64,000 nt of DNA, from assembly GCA_010093685.1 (NCBI GenBank), contig MU006218.1:62001-126000 (forward strand), given 5' to 3'. Below the pieces are notes generated by a model, which was not told the origin of the DNA, searched no databases, and worked only from the letters and a program-made list of their open reading frames with translations. Position numbers and translations under genes: made by a program. This document shows, one piece after another, positions 22,900 to 34,534 of the stretch. Position 1 is the stretch's first letter, and every line of letters starts with the position of its first letter. Source of the stretch: Ophiobolus disseminans (lineage: Eukaryota; Ascomycota; Dothideomycetes; Pleosporales; Phaeosphaeriaceae).

Positions 22900-23503
22900 A
22901 TGAGTAACAAAATGCCGAGCGCTAGAGTTGCAACACGGAGGTACATACGTGTTCAAAAATTCCACAATAACCGTCTAAATCGTGCCTAGGCCACAGAACC
23001 CGCAGCTCGCATCGGCCTTCCTCAAACTCCCCACGGAGCTCAAGAATGAAATCTATCGTCACTACTTCCAAGGAAGACACTGGTTCATTCTCAGTCCCGA
23101 AACTGCCCTTGAATCAGGAACAGACGACGTCTCAGGTCTGCTCCTGTCCTGTCAGCAGGTCTACCAAGCAGCTGCGCCTTTTCGCTATACGGAGTGCGTC
23201 GTCTTCACCAATGATAGGAACTGGTTTGAGAAATGGCTCTCTTCAAGATCCGGAACTCACAGGCTGGCCATCACACAATTCGAGTTCCAAGTCTATCTGA
23301 CAACGAACTACAAGCCGCTGTATCTTCGCAGTTCCTACATTGATGAAGATGGAAAGATACTACGGAGTATGCCGAATCTGCGCAAGATCCACATTTGCAT
23401 TACAGCAACGACAGGCGACACCAAGAACATTCACATCTCGGCGGACAAGGAAGGTATCATGGGCCCTCTTGTCAAGGCTTTCCAACAGCGGATCGAGTTT
23501 TGA
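22900..23503 (+). CDS. LPxELRxxIY family protein, member F
   Basis: Exons 22900..22940 and 22990..23503 join across a 49-bp phase-2 intron (GTACAT to TAG). Two in-frame ATGs, at 22900 and 22912, are possible starts, giving 184 or 180 aa. Exon 2 reads RPQNPQLASAF and then LKLPTELKNEIYRHYF, followed by LLLSCQQVYQAAAPFRYTE, a variant of the CRQ segment. The frame ends IEF-stop. Just past that stop, the +1 frame continues plausibly for 19 codons (NEFGRYVTAENGAMSANL), so a one-base change may have shortened the protein at its C-terminus. Confidence 0.75.
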
Positions 23504-23920
23504 ATGAGTTTGGTCGCTATGTCACTGCCGAAAACGGTGCCATGTCCGCCAATCTATGAGACGGTACAGCAAATTTCGGGTCTCGTACTCCTGTTCTGCG
23601 CGCCACAAGAGTGTGAGGATTGAGATTACTCTAAGATTCTCCACTTCGCGCCTCAATCCTAGTGTCCCGAAATTTAATTTGTACACCAAACTCTAGACTA
23701 TGTAAATGTCGGACTTCGGGTGGGACCACCCCGCATGTCCCCGCAGGCCAGCATGCGCCCGAAGGTTAATCGAAAAAAGTCGGATTGCTCAGCTGATACC
23801 GTTTTACCAACAAAAACTCATCTCTATCATGAAAGACTCCTTTAAAGTCTTGCCTGGTCCCTTCTTTATCGTTTGAGACAAAGATCATTTGCCTCTATTA
23901 AGGACTTGAGTACACTGCTC
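23504..23920. other. Intergenic spacer
   Basis: These 417 bp hold the flank of member F, including a possible former C-terminal extension to about 23560, and the upstream region of member G. Nothing else was recognised. Confidence 0.35.
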
Positions 23921-24823
23921 ATGCTAACCCCTTCAAGAGAAGATAGCTACCCATCATCTGATGAGGAATCTACGGATGTCTTGTCGGAGGCAGGCTCGCT
24001 CTTCCGAAAAATTCCATGGCAGACTCGCCACCTCACATTTGAGGAAACGATCATAGATCCAGAACTAAGAGCCCGGTATCTGTAAGTGGCTACTCTTGCA
24101 TTACAGTACCCGAATAGACTGACAAGTATCATGCGATTGCGCAACAAATTAGACTCCCCCTTCCTCCGCCTCCCTGGAGAGTTAAGGAACCGAATCTACG
24201 AACTCGTCGCCGCTAGCACAAAAAGATCCATATTCTCCAAAGAAATTGGCCCGGACCCCTCAGCTCTCAACCTATCCATGGTATGCTACCAAATCCACCA
24301 CGAAATGGACCTCTTACCATACTCGGAGATGATCCTATCGATATACAGCAGCAGCATGTTCCGCACCTGGTTATGCAAACGGACACCGCGGCAGTTGGCC
24401 ACGATCAAGACATTCACCATGTATGGACTCCTCATGTTGGATGGCCTACGAGACTACCATGACATGCGCATGCATAGAACAGCTTCTCTGAAATTCGATG
24501 ACTGGCCCAACCTGCCCAACCTGGAAGGAGCGCACGCCTGTCTCATTCCGTATTATCGAGATGGGAAAATCGATCCTCTAGAGTCCAAGAATAGGGCCTT
24601 ATGGGACCGCCGGGCCCAAACCGCAGCTGATGCTATCGTCGGCAATGTCCAACAACTGTACGGTCACATTATCAATATTACCGGGGAATGGCTGAGGCCG
24701 CTAGAGGGCACAGCGAGGAAAATCGTCGAGGAGTGCATTTCAAAGTCCGGCTTGGTGTGGGACGATGTGAACAATCTGTGGGTTCTGTCCTTACCGGCTC
24801 CGGGCAAAGACTATAGGTGGTGA
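23921..24823 (+). CDS. LPxELRxxIY family protein, member G
   Basis: Exons 23921..24081 and 24127..24823 flank a 45-bp phase-2 intron (GTAAGT donor, branch GACTGAC) and give 285 aa. Exon 1 encodes a polar leader, MLTPSREDSYPSSDEESTD, rich in serine and acid. Exon 2 begins IMRLRNKLDSP and then FLRLPGELRNRIYELVA, with NLSMVCYQIHHEMDLLPYS as the CRQ-like segment. The C-terminal half is well formed (AADAIVGNVQQLYGHIINI). This is one of the most complete members in the window. Confidence 0.85.
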
Positions 24824-24997
24824 TGGCGTTGTCAGTTGTCGTGCTAACGTCTTGGCAGCAAGGCATGTTTTCACCGTTTGCTTGCATCGTTAGTCGCAAC
24901 TCGCTCTCCCTTCACTCAGGTTACCTCACTAATAGACTGTTCACATCTTACACATTGCCACTCTTGCGTTATCCGATGAGTTGGCGTCCTATCAATC

Positions 24998-25687
24998 ATG
25001 TCTGAATCAATCGAAGGGCAACTCGACCGCGTCTCGCTCGAAGCGTGAGTAGAAAATTTTGTAAAGAAACAAAGCTAACTGAATATTTACAGTACCACCC
25101 CAAGCCAGCAGACCTCCCCTCTCCTCCGACTCCCCGGCGAGCTTCGCAACAAAATCTACGAGTACGCGCTGTGCGACCAGACCTGGAAGCCCGGCAAGAA
25201 CATCCCCTTGTGCGCCCCGAGCCCGCTAAAGTACGAATTCGATGGCCTCTACTCCGCGACCGCTTTTAGCAACTGCTGCCGCCAAATCCGCGCCGATACA
25301 CACCTCTGGGCCTTCTCCAAGTCGACATTCCAAAAGCAAGATTCGCTCATCTTCGCCTCCCTGGTCGACGAACTGGCCACACACCAACGCGATGCGATCA
25401 CACGAGTCGAGATGATGGGCTCGCTGAAGTTCTCGGCACGTCTGTGCAATGTGGGAAGGTACAGATTCTCACACGAGGTGAATATTGACGGCTTGGACGT
25501 GGTGCGGGACCTGAAGGGCTTGAGGCACATTCTCCTCAACGTTGAGGTTACGATGTGTTCAAGGCAAGCACGGGACGACGGCGCACAACCAGATGCGGAA
25601 GACGTACAGCGGGTGATGCGAACTCTGGAGCAGATGATGCCTGAGACGGCCGAGCTCAGGTTGAACTTTTTCATGAGGACGAAATAG
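24998..25687 (+). CDS. LPxELRxxIY family protein, member H
   Basis: Exons 24998..25044 and 25093..25687 are separated by a 48-bp phase-2 intron (GTGAGT, branch GCTAACTGA, acceptor ACAG) and give 213 aa. Exon 1 encodes MSESIEGQLDRVSLE. Exon 2 reads TTPSQQTSPLLRLPGELR and NKIYEYAL, then FSNCCRQIRADTHLWAFSK. The C-terminal part is regular (VVRDLKGLRHILLNVEV). Members F, G and H are three consecutive same-strand genes, which fits local duplication, although they have diverged strongly from each other. Confidence 0.85.
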
Positions 25688-25995
25688 TGTCAGTCGCGAC
25701 AGCGGTTTCACACAGGATTGGGAATTTGGCAGCAGAGGGAGGAGAAGAGGTAAGAAGTGAGCGTTGTGGGACGGACTGGGTACAAAAAGAGCTTTGGATA
25801 CCGCTGGTCTCAATGGCGTCTTCACCTCGGCACCAGGAAGCATAGGAGCAAAGACAAGTCACAATTGGACAAGGCATCACAAAAATCTCAACTCGTACGT
25901 AACCCCACGTCTTCTATGACCCAGTCACCAAATCCTCCTATTCACCGCACTCATGTTGCGATAAATCCCTGCACAAACCCCGAAACACTACCCAC
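25688..25995. other. Spacer between convergent genes
   Basis: This 308-bp gap separates the 3' ends of member H and the GH115 gene. No feature was seen. Confidence 0.35.
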
Positions 25996-28900
25996 TCACC
26001 CCACCCTCCCCGTCTCCGGCGGCCCCAAATAGCTCTCCTTCACCCCACCCCTCACATCTAGCACAATCTTCTCCAAATACACCTCGGGGCTATTAACACT
26101 CCACCTCACCGTATGCCTCCCGGGCTCCACCCTGCCCAAGCTCACGCGCTTCGTCCACACCTGATTCGGCACCTCCGCCATCCACTCGGGCGGCACGTCG
26201 CCCGCGTTCTTGGGATCGCCTAGCACGCGCATGAAGTTCTGTGGCGCGCTGTCGAGCGTCAACGAGTACTTCATGAGTAGATTTGGGTCGGTATCGAGGC
26301 ATGCGTTGATGTAGATTGTCGCGTTGAGAGAGGGCACGGGCTTGAAGACGTAGATGGCGTATTCGACGTAGGCGGATGTGGAGGAGGAGAGGGAGGCGCG
26401 GGCGGAGGTGTAGGGGCGCAGAGCGAGGGAGCCGGATTCTGTGCGCGTGCCGAGGTAAGGGATGTGTGCGAATGCGACGACGGAATTGGTGGCGGGTGTG
26501 GAGTTCGAAGCTGGTGGGGAAGAGTGTTGGAAGTGTGGGCCCTCGATGGAGATGTAGCCTGCTGTTTCGGGGAAGCCGGTGAAGTTGGCGGGTGCTCTGC
26601 GATTCTGAACGGGGATGCGGAGTAAGTCGAAGTAGGGGTACGGGGCTGGCTGCGAGCGGACACCGACATTAATAGTGCTGTTGTAATTTCCAGGCACTTT
26701 AGACCAGTCGATTGTGACGTTGAGGCGCTGGTCATATTGTTCCCTGGAAAGCACGCCAGATCGTGGTGTGATCGAGAGCCAGTCAACTGATATCTCATCG
26801 AGCGTCCAATTGAGAGATACACGGTAGTCTCCACGCATGAACAGATCGACAGTCCTCACTGCAGGTCCGTACGGGTCCATTACAGGCAACGTCGATGGAT
26901 AGTTCACTGTTGGCATTGACTGATCGATCGACTCTGCCCATCGCCCTTGATTGATGGGGCCTGTAGAGCCCTCGGCGTAGATGCCTAAGTTGCCCAATGA
27001 GAATTGCATGTTTTGTCTAAGCTGGACGAAAGACAGATTGGTGGCCATATCGCGTGATGGATTAGCCCAGTTCCGCGGCTGCTGAGTGACGGCGTCGAGC
27101 TTTGCTTGTGACATAATGTGTTCCCACTTTCCGCCCAGCAGAGCGTCGAAGCCCTCGATTAGGTCGTAATCGTAGTCAAAGTCATCGAGAACTCTCTGTG
27201 CAAGCGTGTTTGCAGAGTTACGGCGCTCCATCGCATACTGGTTATTGAAAGCTGTCCCAACATTGACGGAATAGTACGTCGCACCGGCGACTAGCGGGTA
27301 AAATACCAATTCGAAGTACGCTGGCTTGTACTCTACCGGGATGACGTCGAATAGTGCTTTGGTCCGTTCTGCCAGCAACGTCCACCTCGCCAACACCCTT
27401 TCAGCTTCGTGGTAATTGAGCACGGAGTACGTTCCCGGGTGGACCATCTCGAATCGTCTCATTCCGATGAGATGGCTGAATTCCATAAGCAGCGCTGCGA
27501 TCTCTTCTGCGTGGTCAGTGCTAAACTCGCGCTCGGCGTAGAGTTGCAAGTATGCTGGTATCATGTCGAAGTCGAAGCGACTAGCATTCCAAGCCAGATC
27601 CATGGCAAATCCAAAGGGGAGCTCCATGGGCTTGATGTCACCTACGTTGATCACCCAGATACGGTTTGCATCACGCCAGTAGGCTTGGAGAAGCTCTTTC
27701 AGGACTTTGGGCTGTGATCATCAGAAACAAATGAAGGCATTCGATGTGCGTGACGACTTACCAAGTTGTTGCTGTTCGACCATTTGTAGGACCTCGGGCT
27801 ACCAAAGTATTCAAAATGAAAGTACACTCCGATACCTCCTTCTCTTGCGCTCTCATTGCTAGTGGGTAATCGCTGGACTTGGCCGTGGTTATCATCAGGC
27901 ATGATGATAGTGACGTCGTCTGGAGGGCTGAGACCGGCTGCAAAGTATCTAGCAACTTCTTTGTATATCGTCCATACCTCTGGTATGATGTCAGCGATAC
28001 CCAAAATACATGGGCAAAGAAAGACTTACGATTGACTTTCTGATCCCCAAGGACCTTCTTAAAGATGTCTCTCTCAACCTCGAAGACTTCCCTGAGAATT
28101 TCGATAGCATCATCTCCAATGATAGCACTGTCGCTTGGCCCTCGCATGCCCAAAGTCACGTAGCTCTCGTTGTTTCCCATTCGCCGCACTCCCTCCTCCA
28201 TAAAGCGTGTCACGTTATCCTTGTTCAATCTCCAGTCCCACGGTCCGGTCTCAGATGCGTTCCACTCGTTGGTTGCCCTTTGCATAGGCTCATGATGGCT
28301 GGTCGAGACTACGATGCCATAATCGTCCGCGAGCTGCATGTTGCCCGGATCGTCAGTGAAGAACACATTGCCAGGTGCTGGAGTCGTCGAAGCCCACATT
28401 GCAGGCCACAAGTAGTTGGCCTTGAGACGGAGTAGAAGATCAAACACGTGAGCGTAAAACTCCGTATCAAGAGGGTAGTGTGAGGCGTTGTGTTGCTTCG
28501 CCCACCAGGTCGTCAGCGCTGGCTCTTCATCGTTGATGAACAAGCCTCGATACTTGACTGTTGGTGGACCGTGAATAGTTGTTTTAGAGAGTGCATATAT
28601 GGCAGAATGCTTCTTTGGTGGGACGTCAGCGAACCAATGGTACCTTGGATGTAGTCGTTAGCATTGGAGCGTGCAAGACAGCAATTGCTTACGGAGACTG
28701 TCCGCTTTGCTCAGCGAGAGTATGGATACCGAAGATCGTGCCACGTTTGTCACTTCCTACAATGGCAAGCGACTTCTCTGCGCCGTTAATTGCTCCTTCG
28801 ACAACGGCGGTTTTGAAAACTTCCCACTTTCCGTCAAGGTCCGAGATATCTAGAACACCGCGGGCAGAGAGTGTCCGAATTAGAGACGAGTTCGCTGATC

Positions 28901-29177
28901 CTACGATGATACTGTTTCCCGCATAAGAAGCAGTTGAGTTGGCTGTGTAATTCTGAATTGGTGGCCTCCGTCCAGTAATCTGTTCGAGGTCGCTCGCCAA
29001 GCTCTTCAACGCGATTTGCACGCTCACATAGTCGTCTGCGTCCACCACAAGCGTAGCCCGCGCAATGTTCAGGGATCCATTTTTACCATTGAATCCAACA
29101 AACTTCTCTTCCAGAAGGGCGAAGGCGGTGTGCAAAAAAAGACCATATACGGCAATCAAAAGGCCGTTGACTCGCAT
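25996..29177 (-). CDS. Secreted glycoside hydrolase family 115, xylan alpha-1,2-glucuronidase
   Basis: Four exons (29177..28693, 28643..28030, 27979..27762, 27711..25996) encode 1010 aa, usual for GH115. The start MRVNGLLIAVYGLFLHTAFA is a signal peptide. GH115 landmarks follow in order: IVGSDKRGTIFGIHTLAEQ, then YRGLFINDEEPALTTWW, LKANYLWPAMWAS, STSHHEPMQRATNEW, LGMRGPSDSAI, IMPDDNHGQVQRLP, GIGVYFHFEYFGSPRSYKW, and NVGDIKPMELPF. Many N-glycosylation sequons fit secretion. These enzymes remove (4-O-methyl-)glucuronic acid from xylan side chains, so the gene points to plant cell-wall breakdown. The C-terminal region is beta-rich, as in the family. Confidence 0.95.
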
Positions 29178-31006
29178 GGTAAATCGGGAGAAGCTTCGTG
29201 GCTGCAGCGCCACATGGAAGGTTCGCAACCAATCCTCTTGTATGCGCTCTGATCCTCCATTATTCGTGGACGTTCAGCCGTAGTGTCACCGAAGCTTTGC
29301 GGGGATACCGTTAAAGTGGAGTCTGATCGGACCTGCGGGTAAATTGCATATCCATACAAGCTATACAATCGGTACGAAGATCGCCAACGCTTGGCCCTAT
29401 CGACAAATGATAATCTTACATCATGTGTGCAGGTTCGAAAAACAATGACCATGCCATGGACGTGACGATGTTTGGCTTTTAGCGCGTGTCTAGCGCGTTC
29501 CGCCGAAACCTTGATCGGACGGCTCGCGCCTACAATTTGCCCGCTTTCCCGCCAACACTCAATGGTGTCTCAGAGGCCTTTCCATGCTGCATCGCGAGCC
29601 CCAAGTAGGATCATGTCAATACTCGCACTCTTTCACGCTCAGGAAACCGCTGCTCCCGCGTCTGCGACGACCTCCTGGAGGTCGCATCATCTTGCTTTTG
29701 ACCTTTTGGGGCTTTGAGGCATTCCCGGACTGGTTTTGAAGTCAGCTTTCCGGCGTCATAAAGATGACAAGACTCAGTACTTTCAATGGTTCTGGTATGG
29801 GCATATCACGTGACATTCTCTAATCTGGAGCTCGGCTCCTTTGTTATTCTCATGGTCCTCCTTGAGACCATCGTTCGCGTCATCCTTACCCGCCAACAGG
29901 CTTCTCAGTCGGTGTTGGTCTTCGTTGTCAACATATGGTCATGGGTAAAGAGGTGTAAGTTCTTCGTGATCAACACGCGGCTTCTTGCCCTGCAGCCATA
30001 CCCTCAATTCGTCAATCTACTCAATTACTGACTATGGTAGCCTAGACTCGGCAAGAACTGCAGCTCGTACGCAGTATGAAAGCATTCTATTCTCATGACT
30101 GCTGAGATTGGATGACGTCATTTGGCTTGCGGAGCCTCACACTTGAGTGGGCCGATAGTCTCACGATTCACGAAGCATACCCTCCATTTTACCTCTCGAG
30201 TTCACCAGCGAACTTCGAGTCTCAGCGCAAGGCTGCTGTGTGTGGTCTAGTCCGAGCTGCCTACCTTCTTCCTCCAAGGGGAAGCTCTCACTCTTCTCTT
30301 CTCCCCTCTTTTGCTCTTCGCTTTCGCATACTGTCTACTACGTTCGAAGACACTGGGTACACCGACACACCTCCGATTAAGCGCTTCGCCAAATTCACAG
30401 TTTATACTAAGGTAAAGTAATTTCGAATTGTAAGAATTCACGCTTTCACGCTCCCGCTAATCGAGTGTTTGTGATTCCACCCATTCTTGCGCCCAAGCTC
30501 TCCCGTTTACCCAAAAGATCGAGTCCCCTCGACCACTCACCCAACTCATTTCGTTACCTTGAGTAGGTACCGCAGATCGCAACTTGGTTCGCGACGCTTT
30601 GGGATGTCCTTTCCTTGTGTCGCTGCACCTGCCATCTTTCGAGGCCCGACGACGGCGAACGCCGTCTCAATACGTGCTATCGAGCAGAGATTTCGAGTTT
30701 GTAAGTCGATCTCCAAGGCTCGTACCTTACGACACCGTTCACATCTCAGGCCATATTCGGAATAGCTCTGCTGCTTCTTCCCCTGCCTTGATGGCACCGA
30801 TCGAGTCAGCGTGACGGTGCGGTGCGCCAAGTGGACGTGTGCTTGCAGTAACATGTTCCTCTTCCATCTGAGCGAGCAGATACTTGACAACAACTCGCGT
30901 GCTGAAGTCTGCCGGTTATACTGGTCGAGTTAGTAGGTCTTCTCACAATCACTAACCACCCAAGTATCGTGGCAACTGGTTCGCCTCAGGTCTCGCCCTG
31001 TGGGGT

Positions 31007-31032
31007 GCATACGTGAGCTGACTCACGTATGC
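31007..31032. repeat. Perfect inverted repeat, 11-bp arms, 4-base loop
   Basis: GCATACGTGAG at 31007-31017 and CTCACGTATGC at 31022-31032 are exact reverse complements separated by CTGA. The arms contain ACGTGA, half of a bZIP-like ACGT site. It could be a transcription-factor dyad, a small terminator-like hairpin or the end of a decayed element. Confidence 0.55.
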
Positions 31033-31097
31033 TCTGTGTTTTGCATTCATCTCGACAGTCTGTCCCACACTTAACCGGATGTTGGCGATGAGTCACT

Positions 31098-31307
31098 TCA
31101 AGGGATGGTCTCGCGAGGGTGGCATGTTCGCCCGCGAGTATCACCAGCCGCATACTTGGTTTGTGTCAACCCACTTTTGTGTTTCATTGAGTCTGCACCT
31201 ACTAGGAGCAGCTTGAGGAAGAACTCTAGTGGCGTGTTGTACTTGCCGTGGTTCGACAGAAGACCGCTAAACGCCACAATGCCCGAAGTCACGGCCAAGT
31301 AATCCAT
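31098..31307 (-). CDS. Small open frame, hypothetical
   Basis: ATG at 31307 opens a 69-residue frame beginning MDYLAVTSGIVAFSGLLSNH, with a moderately hydrophobic first half and a polar tail. It has no recognised family and no paired exon. It is included only because it is the most protein-like frame of this gene-poor stretch. Confidence 0.2.
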   Translation of the reverse strand: MDYLAVTSGIVAFSGLLSNHGKYNTPLEFFLKLLLVGADSMKHKSGLTQTKYAAGDTRGRTCHPRETIP

Positions 31308-32565
31308 ATGGTGAGATTCCAGTTTTCTGTATCTAGCTGTACTGCCTCTACGACATTGGGCTCCTGTCTGCTGAGCTGGCATATGCCTTCCTCGAGACTT
31401 CATCAACTTTTACCATCCTTTTCCCTGCAATTACATCACATATACTATTCTCAAACAAGCGCTTTCCTTCTTCCTCGAGCAGCACCCGTCGGGCAATAAC
31501 TCAATGAAAAAGATATTGTGACACAAAATGAGTCCATGACAGTGGGGAACATCGCAGGCAGACCTGCTGCACACGATATTACCGCCGACAGACACAGGAG
31601 ATTCAACCGTGGAACCCTGTCTTCCCACAGAGCGAATCGGACCTTGTTCGCCGGCGCACAAATGTCCGATTTTCTAAGCATGAACAAGCCAGCTTGCTCA
31701 TACGTCCGGAGCGGACGCCCCGCTATCCGGCGATTGAAAGAATGCCACAAACTCAGTGCGAGGGACTGTAGGCAGACCTGCTACCTGAACAGTATCAACA
31801 GCAGATGCGAAAACAAATGGTTTGCGTGTTCGACCTTCTGCTCACTCAAAGACGATAAACGTGTAGCAAGATAATACTTGCTTTCGTGCCTTGCACAATG
31901 CGCTCTGACACATTACGTTATCGCAGCACGTTGAGAGGCGGACCTTCTTCGTGACTATGATGTGAGTGGTGTACGCATCAGGAGTTGCGAGTTGCAACAA
32001 TGAGATGATGAAACGAGTTGAGGAGCATCAACGGTCGATGAGTATAGATAAAGGGGAGGACAAACTAGTGGAGCGAGGAAGTGGGGCATCTGTGTTAGCG
32101 TTAAAGCTCAAGCTTTACGCGCTGTGAAAGCATTACGTGCGCTGTTCACCCGAAAAGCGGGCAGAAGTTTCTCAATGTTGGAAGGCTGGTTCATTGAAGT
32201 ACGAATCTTCGGCTTGGACACCTACATACAGTGAATAGGATGCGCACGTCTGGCTAATTAAACTATGTCGGGAGCAAGCATAGCCGCTTTACGGTTTCAT
32301 GTGGCAGTAATATGCTTGATGCATCAAATCACATCTCACAATTTCGCAAAGGGACGTCCAATCTGGAGCTGTATAAACCTGAAGTCATCATATCATAGAG
32401 CAATAAGGAAGTTGTTGATAGAAGTTGTTGATAGATCCCACATGTTATCATAAAGATCCAGATGTTTATACTCACATATTGTCTGATCTGCGATTATCCA
32501 GTCAGTAACTACGGGTCAGCATTCAGCATTGTTCCAACTCCTTTTGTTCTCCCCTCACCTCGATA

Positions 32566-33459
32566 CTAACCCCTAGGAGTATACGTGAAGTTAAGTTCTG
32601 GGTCTATAGTGACGAGACAAGCCTGAGATGAGACGCTCCAGGATTCGGCATGGTAAACCAAGTACGAAACTTGCTTCGGCCCCTCCCCACGCTGTCGAAC
32701 ACTCGGCCAATTGGTAGGCTTCCATCTCAGCACCAGCTCCACCGTGAACCTCTGAGCCCTGTGCGTCTCTAAGATCACCTTTGTCTTCTCATTCGTCTCT
32801 TTTTCAACACGAAGCTTTATCTTCTTCATCACACCAACCGGGAAAGGAGTTGCATGATATCTCTCCCAAGGCATCGCAATGACGATGTTCTTGAGCTCGG
32901 GGAAGATGTTCTGGGTCGCCGTTACTATTCTTAGACAATACAGGTGCCCGAGGTCATAGATGTCGATGCATACGATTTTAATAGCTGCAAGTTGCCATTC
33001 TGTGAATGTGTTCGTGAACCGATCTTTGGCGGAGTAAACGAACGGAAAGCCAAAGCCATTGAGCTGGAAGACATGGAATTTGGTTTCTGATCGTACTTCG
33101 CGGGATACAGTACTCAACGCAAAGAGTCTGCGAGCCCGCGGAGTCTAGGGGCGGTAGATACGTCGGGCGGGAGCCTTTTGCTTCCAGATGTCTAATTCTT
33201 GAAAAGAGATGTGGTGACCGCCAATAACGTAAGCGTATATCATCAGTCTGACCTCAGAGGGGAGTCGGAGCAGCGGCGAGACTTTTCGATTGAGGAGCAT
33301 TCTGTTTCTCACAGTCAGTGTACAATCCACCATACGCTGCAGGATAACTCACAAGGCGTCAAGTTGGGATTGTTGCTGGGGGCTGGTTCCAGTATCCTGA
33401 ACACCAACTGTTTCGAGGTTCATCTTCTCCATGTGGATTGAATCCATCGTCGAAGCCAT
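32566..33459 (-). pseudogene. LPxELRxxIY family gene with in-frame stop, member I
   Basis: Exons 33459..33353 and 33307..32566 join across a 45-bp phase-2 intron (GTGAGT donor). Exon 1 encodes MASTMDSIHMEKMNLETVG. Exon 2 reads NRMLLNRKVSPLLRLPSEVR and LMIYAYVIGG, then APARRIYRP, an in-frame TAG at 33147-33145, and in the same frame TPRARRLFALSTVSREVRSE. The frame then stays open for 180 codons to 32566. The spacing between the two halves matches that in member B, so the TAG most simply replaces a CAG. A 282-residue protein would result without it. A small intron removing the TAG cannot be excluded, but no good splice sites are present. Confidence 0.7.
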
Positions 33460-33853
33460 CAATCCCGCTTTTGGAGACAGTGGGAGATCGTGCCCTGTCC
33501 AAAGTGGGAAGTACTTATAGTCATGCAAATTTGCGACCTTGTAGCCTTACCGTTCTCTGCAAGCGGTGCCTAGCCATCAAACCACGGTCCTAGTGAGGAG
33601 GGAGTGAACGTCTTTGGTACGCTAGCAGCCGCCGGCTCCCAGTCCGAAGCCGCGGGCCACCCCCAAACTTTCCTTAGCGTGAACCACAAATTCATGCAAC
33701 GCTACCATCCTCAACCAGTGGCATCCTCCCGGAGCTAGCAAATTATAAGCCCTGGCTCAAGTACAGCTTTTGATGATGTCTTCCATGTCACGCTAGCCAT
33801 GTAATCTGTGTGAAGCTCGATAACTTCTGTGGTTCACGCTCAGAAACGGACCG
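33460..33853. promoter_or_regulatory. Divergent upstream region, member I and coiled-coil gene
   Basis: This 394-bp stretch lies between two divergent starts. No specific site was recognised. Confidence 0.3.
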
Positions 33854-34435
33854 ATGAAGTCACAGTATATTAGCGGGAGCGGCTCATCCTTGACTCGTGG
33901 GCGAAAGCTGACGCTTGACTCGCGAGCAGATCGACTACACAACATGCCTCTACCAAACAGTCCTGACACTCCACCCATCACACCACGCTCCTCAAACCGA
34001 GCACTATCCGGCGTAACCATCGTCCGTGGCCTCTACGACACCGCAATCAACGAATACAACCTCCTAAATACGCGCCTGCGCGGCCGCATCCAAGACTACG
34101 AAATCGCCTTGTTGAGGATGCAGTTGAAGGAAAAAGACAAAGAGCTCCAAGCTATTTTGCAGACGCGCAATGGCACGCAGCCCGAGAAAGTGACGACGGA
34201 TCTGAAGTTGATGGTGGAGAGGGAAGAGAAGGAGGAGAGGACGTTGAAGTTGCTGGCGAGGCAAGAGGAGGAGATTAAGGAGTTGAGAACGAGGGTGGCT
34301 GCGTGGGAAAGACATACGATGAAGGCGAAGGATATGTTGGAGCGGACGTATTGGGATTTGAGTCGAGTTCCGGATACAGGTGAAGATGTGAAGAGAGTCT
34401 CGGAAGATTGCAGGTCTGTGAGGTTTGCGTGTTAA
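33854..34435 (+). CDS. Coiled-coil protein, hypothetical
   Basis: A single exon encodes 193 aa from ATG 33854; a second in-frame ATG at 33944 (MPLPNSPDTPPITPRSS) may be the real start. Residues from about 65 to 165 form a long charged heptad-rich coiled coil (RMQLKEKDKELQAILQ, LMVEREEKEERTLKLLARQ). A proline/serine-rich segment precedes it. No enzyme motif is present. A structural or scaffolding role is only inference. It runs tail-to-tail with the carboxylesterase, about 100 bp away. Confidence 0.7.
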   Translation: MKSQYISGSGSSLTRGRKLTLDSRADRLHNMPLPNSPDTPPITPRSSNRALSGVTIVRGLYDTAINEYNLLNTRLRGRIQDYEIALLRMQLKEKDKELQAILQTRNGTQPEKVTTDLKLMVEREEKEERTLKLLARQEEEIKELRTRVAAWERHTMKAKDMLERTYWDLSRVPDTGEDVKRVSEDCRSVRFAC

Positions 34436-34534
34436 CCGGGCGAGGCGTTGGCCAATTTCAACACGAGCCGGGAGCGCGAGCGTCGATCTGGATCAACCCC
34501 GGTAAATGACTCTCTGGGACACGCTCGGCCCATC

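Larger units (their letters stand above)
29178..32565. other. Gene-poor region of 3.4 kb
   Basis: The left end is the GH115 promoter. The rest holds only short frames with no domain on either strand (for example 29786..30031, 30112..30420, 31518..31874). It contains a perfect 11-bp hairpin at 31007-31032, a 13-bp direct duplication at 32408-32433, and one minus-strand small frame listed separately. A leader-like C/T-rich stretch at about 30460-30560 suggests that a gene once started here. Confidence 0.4.
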
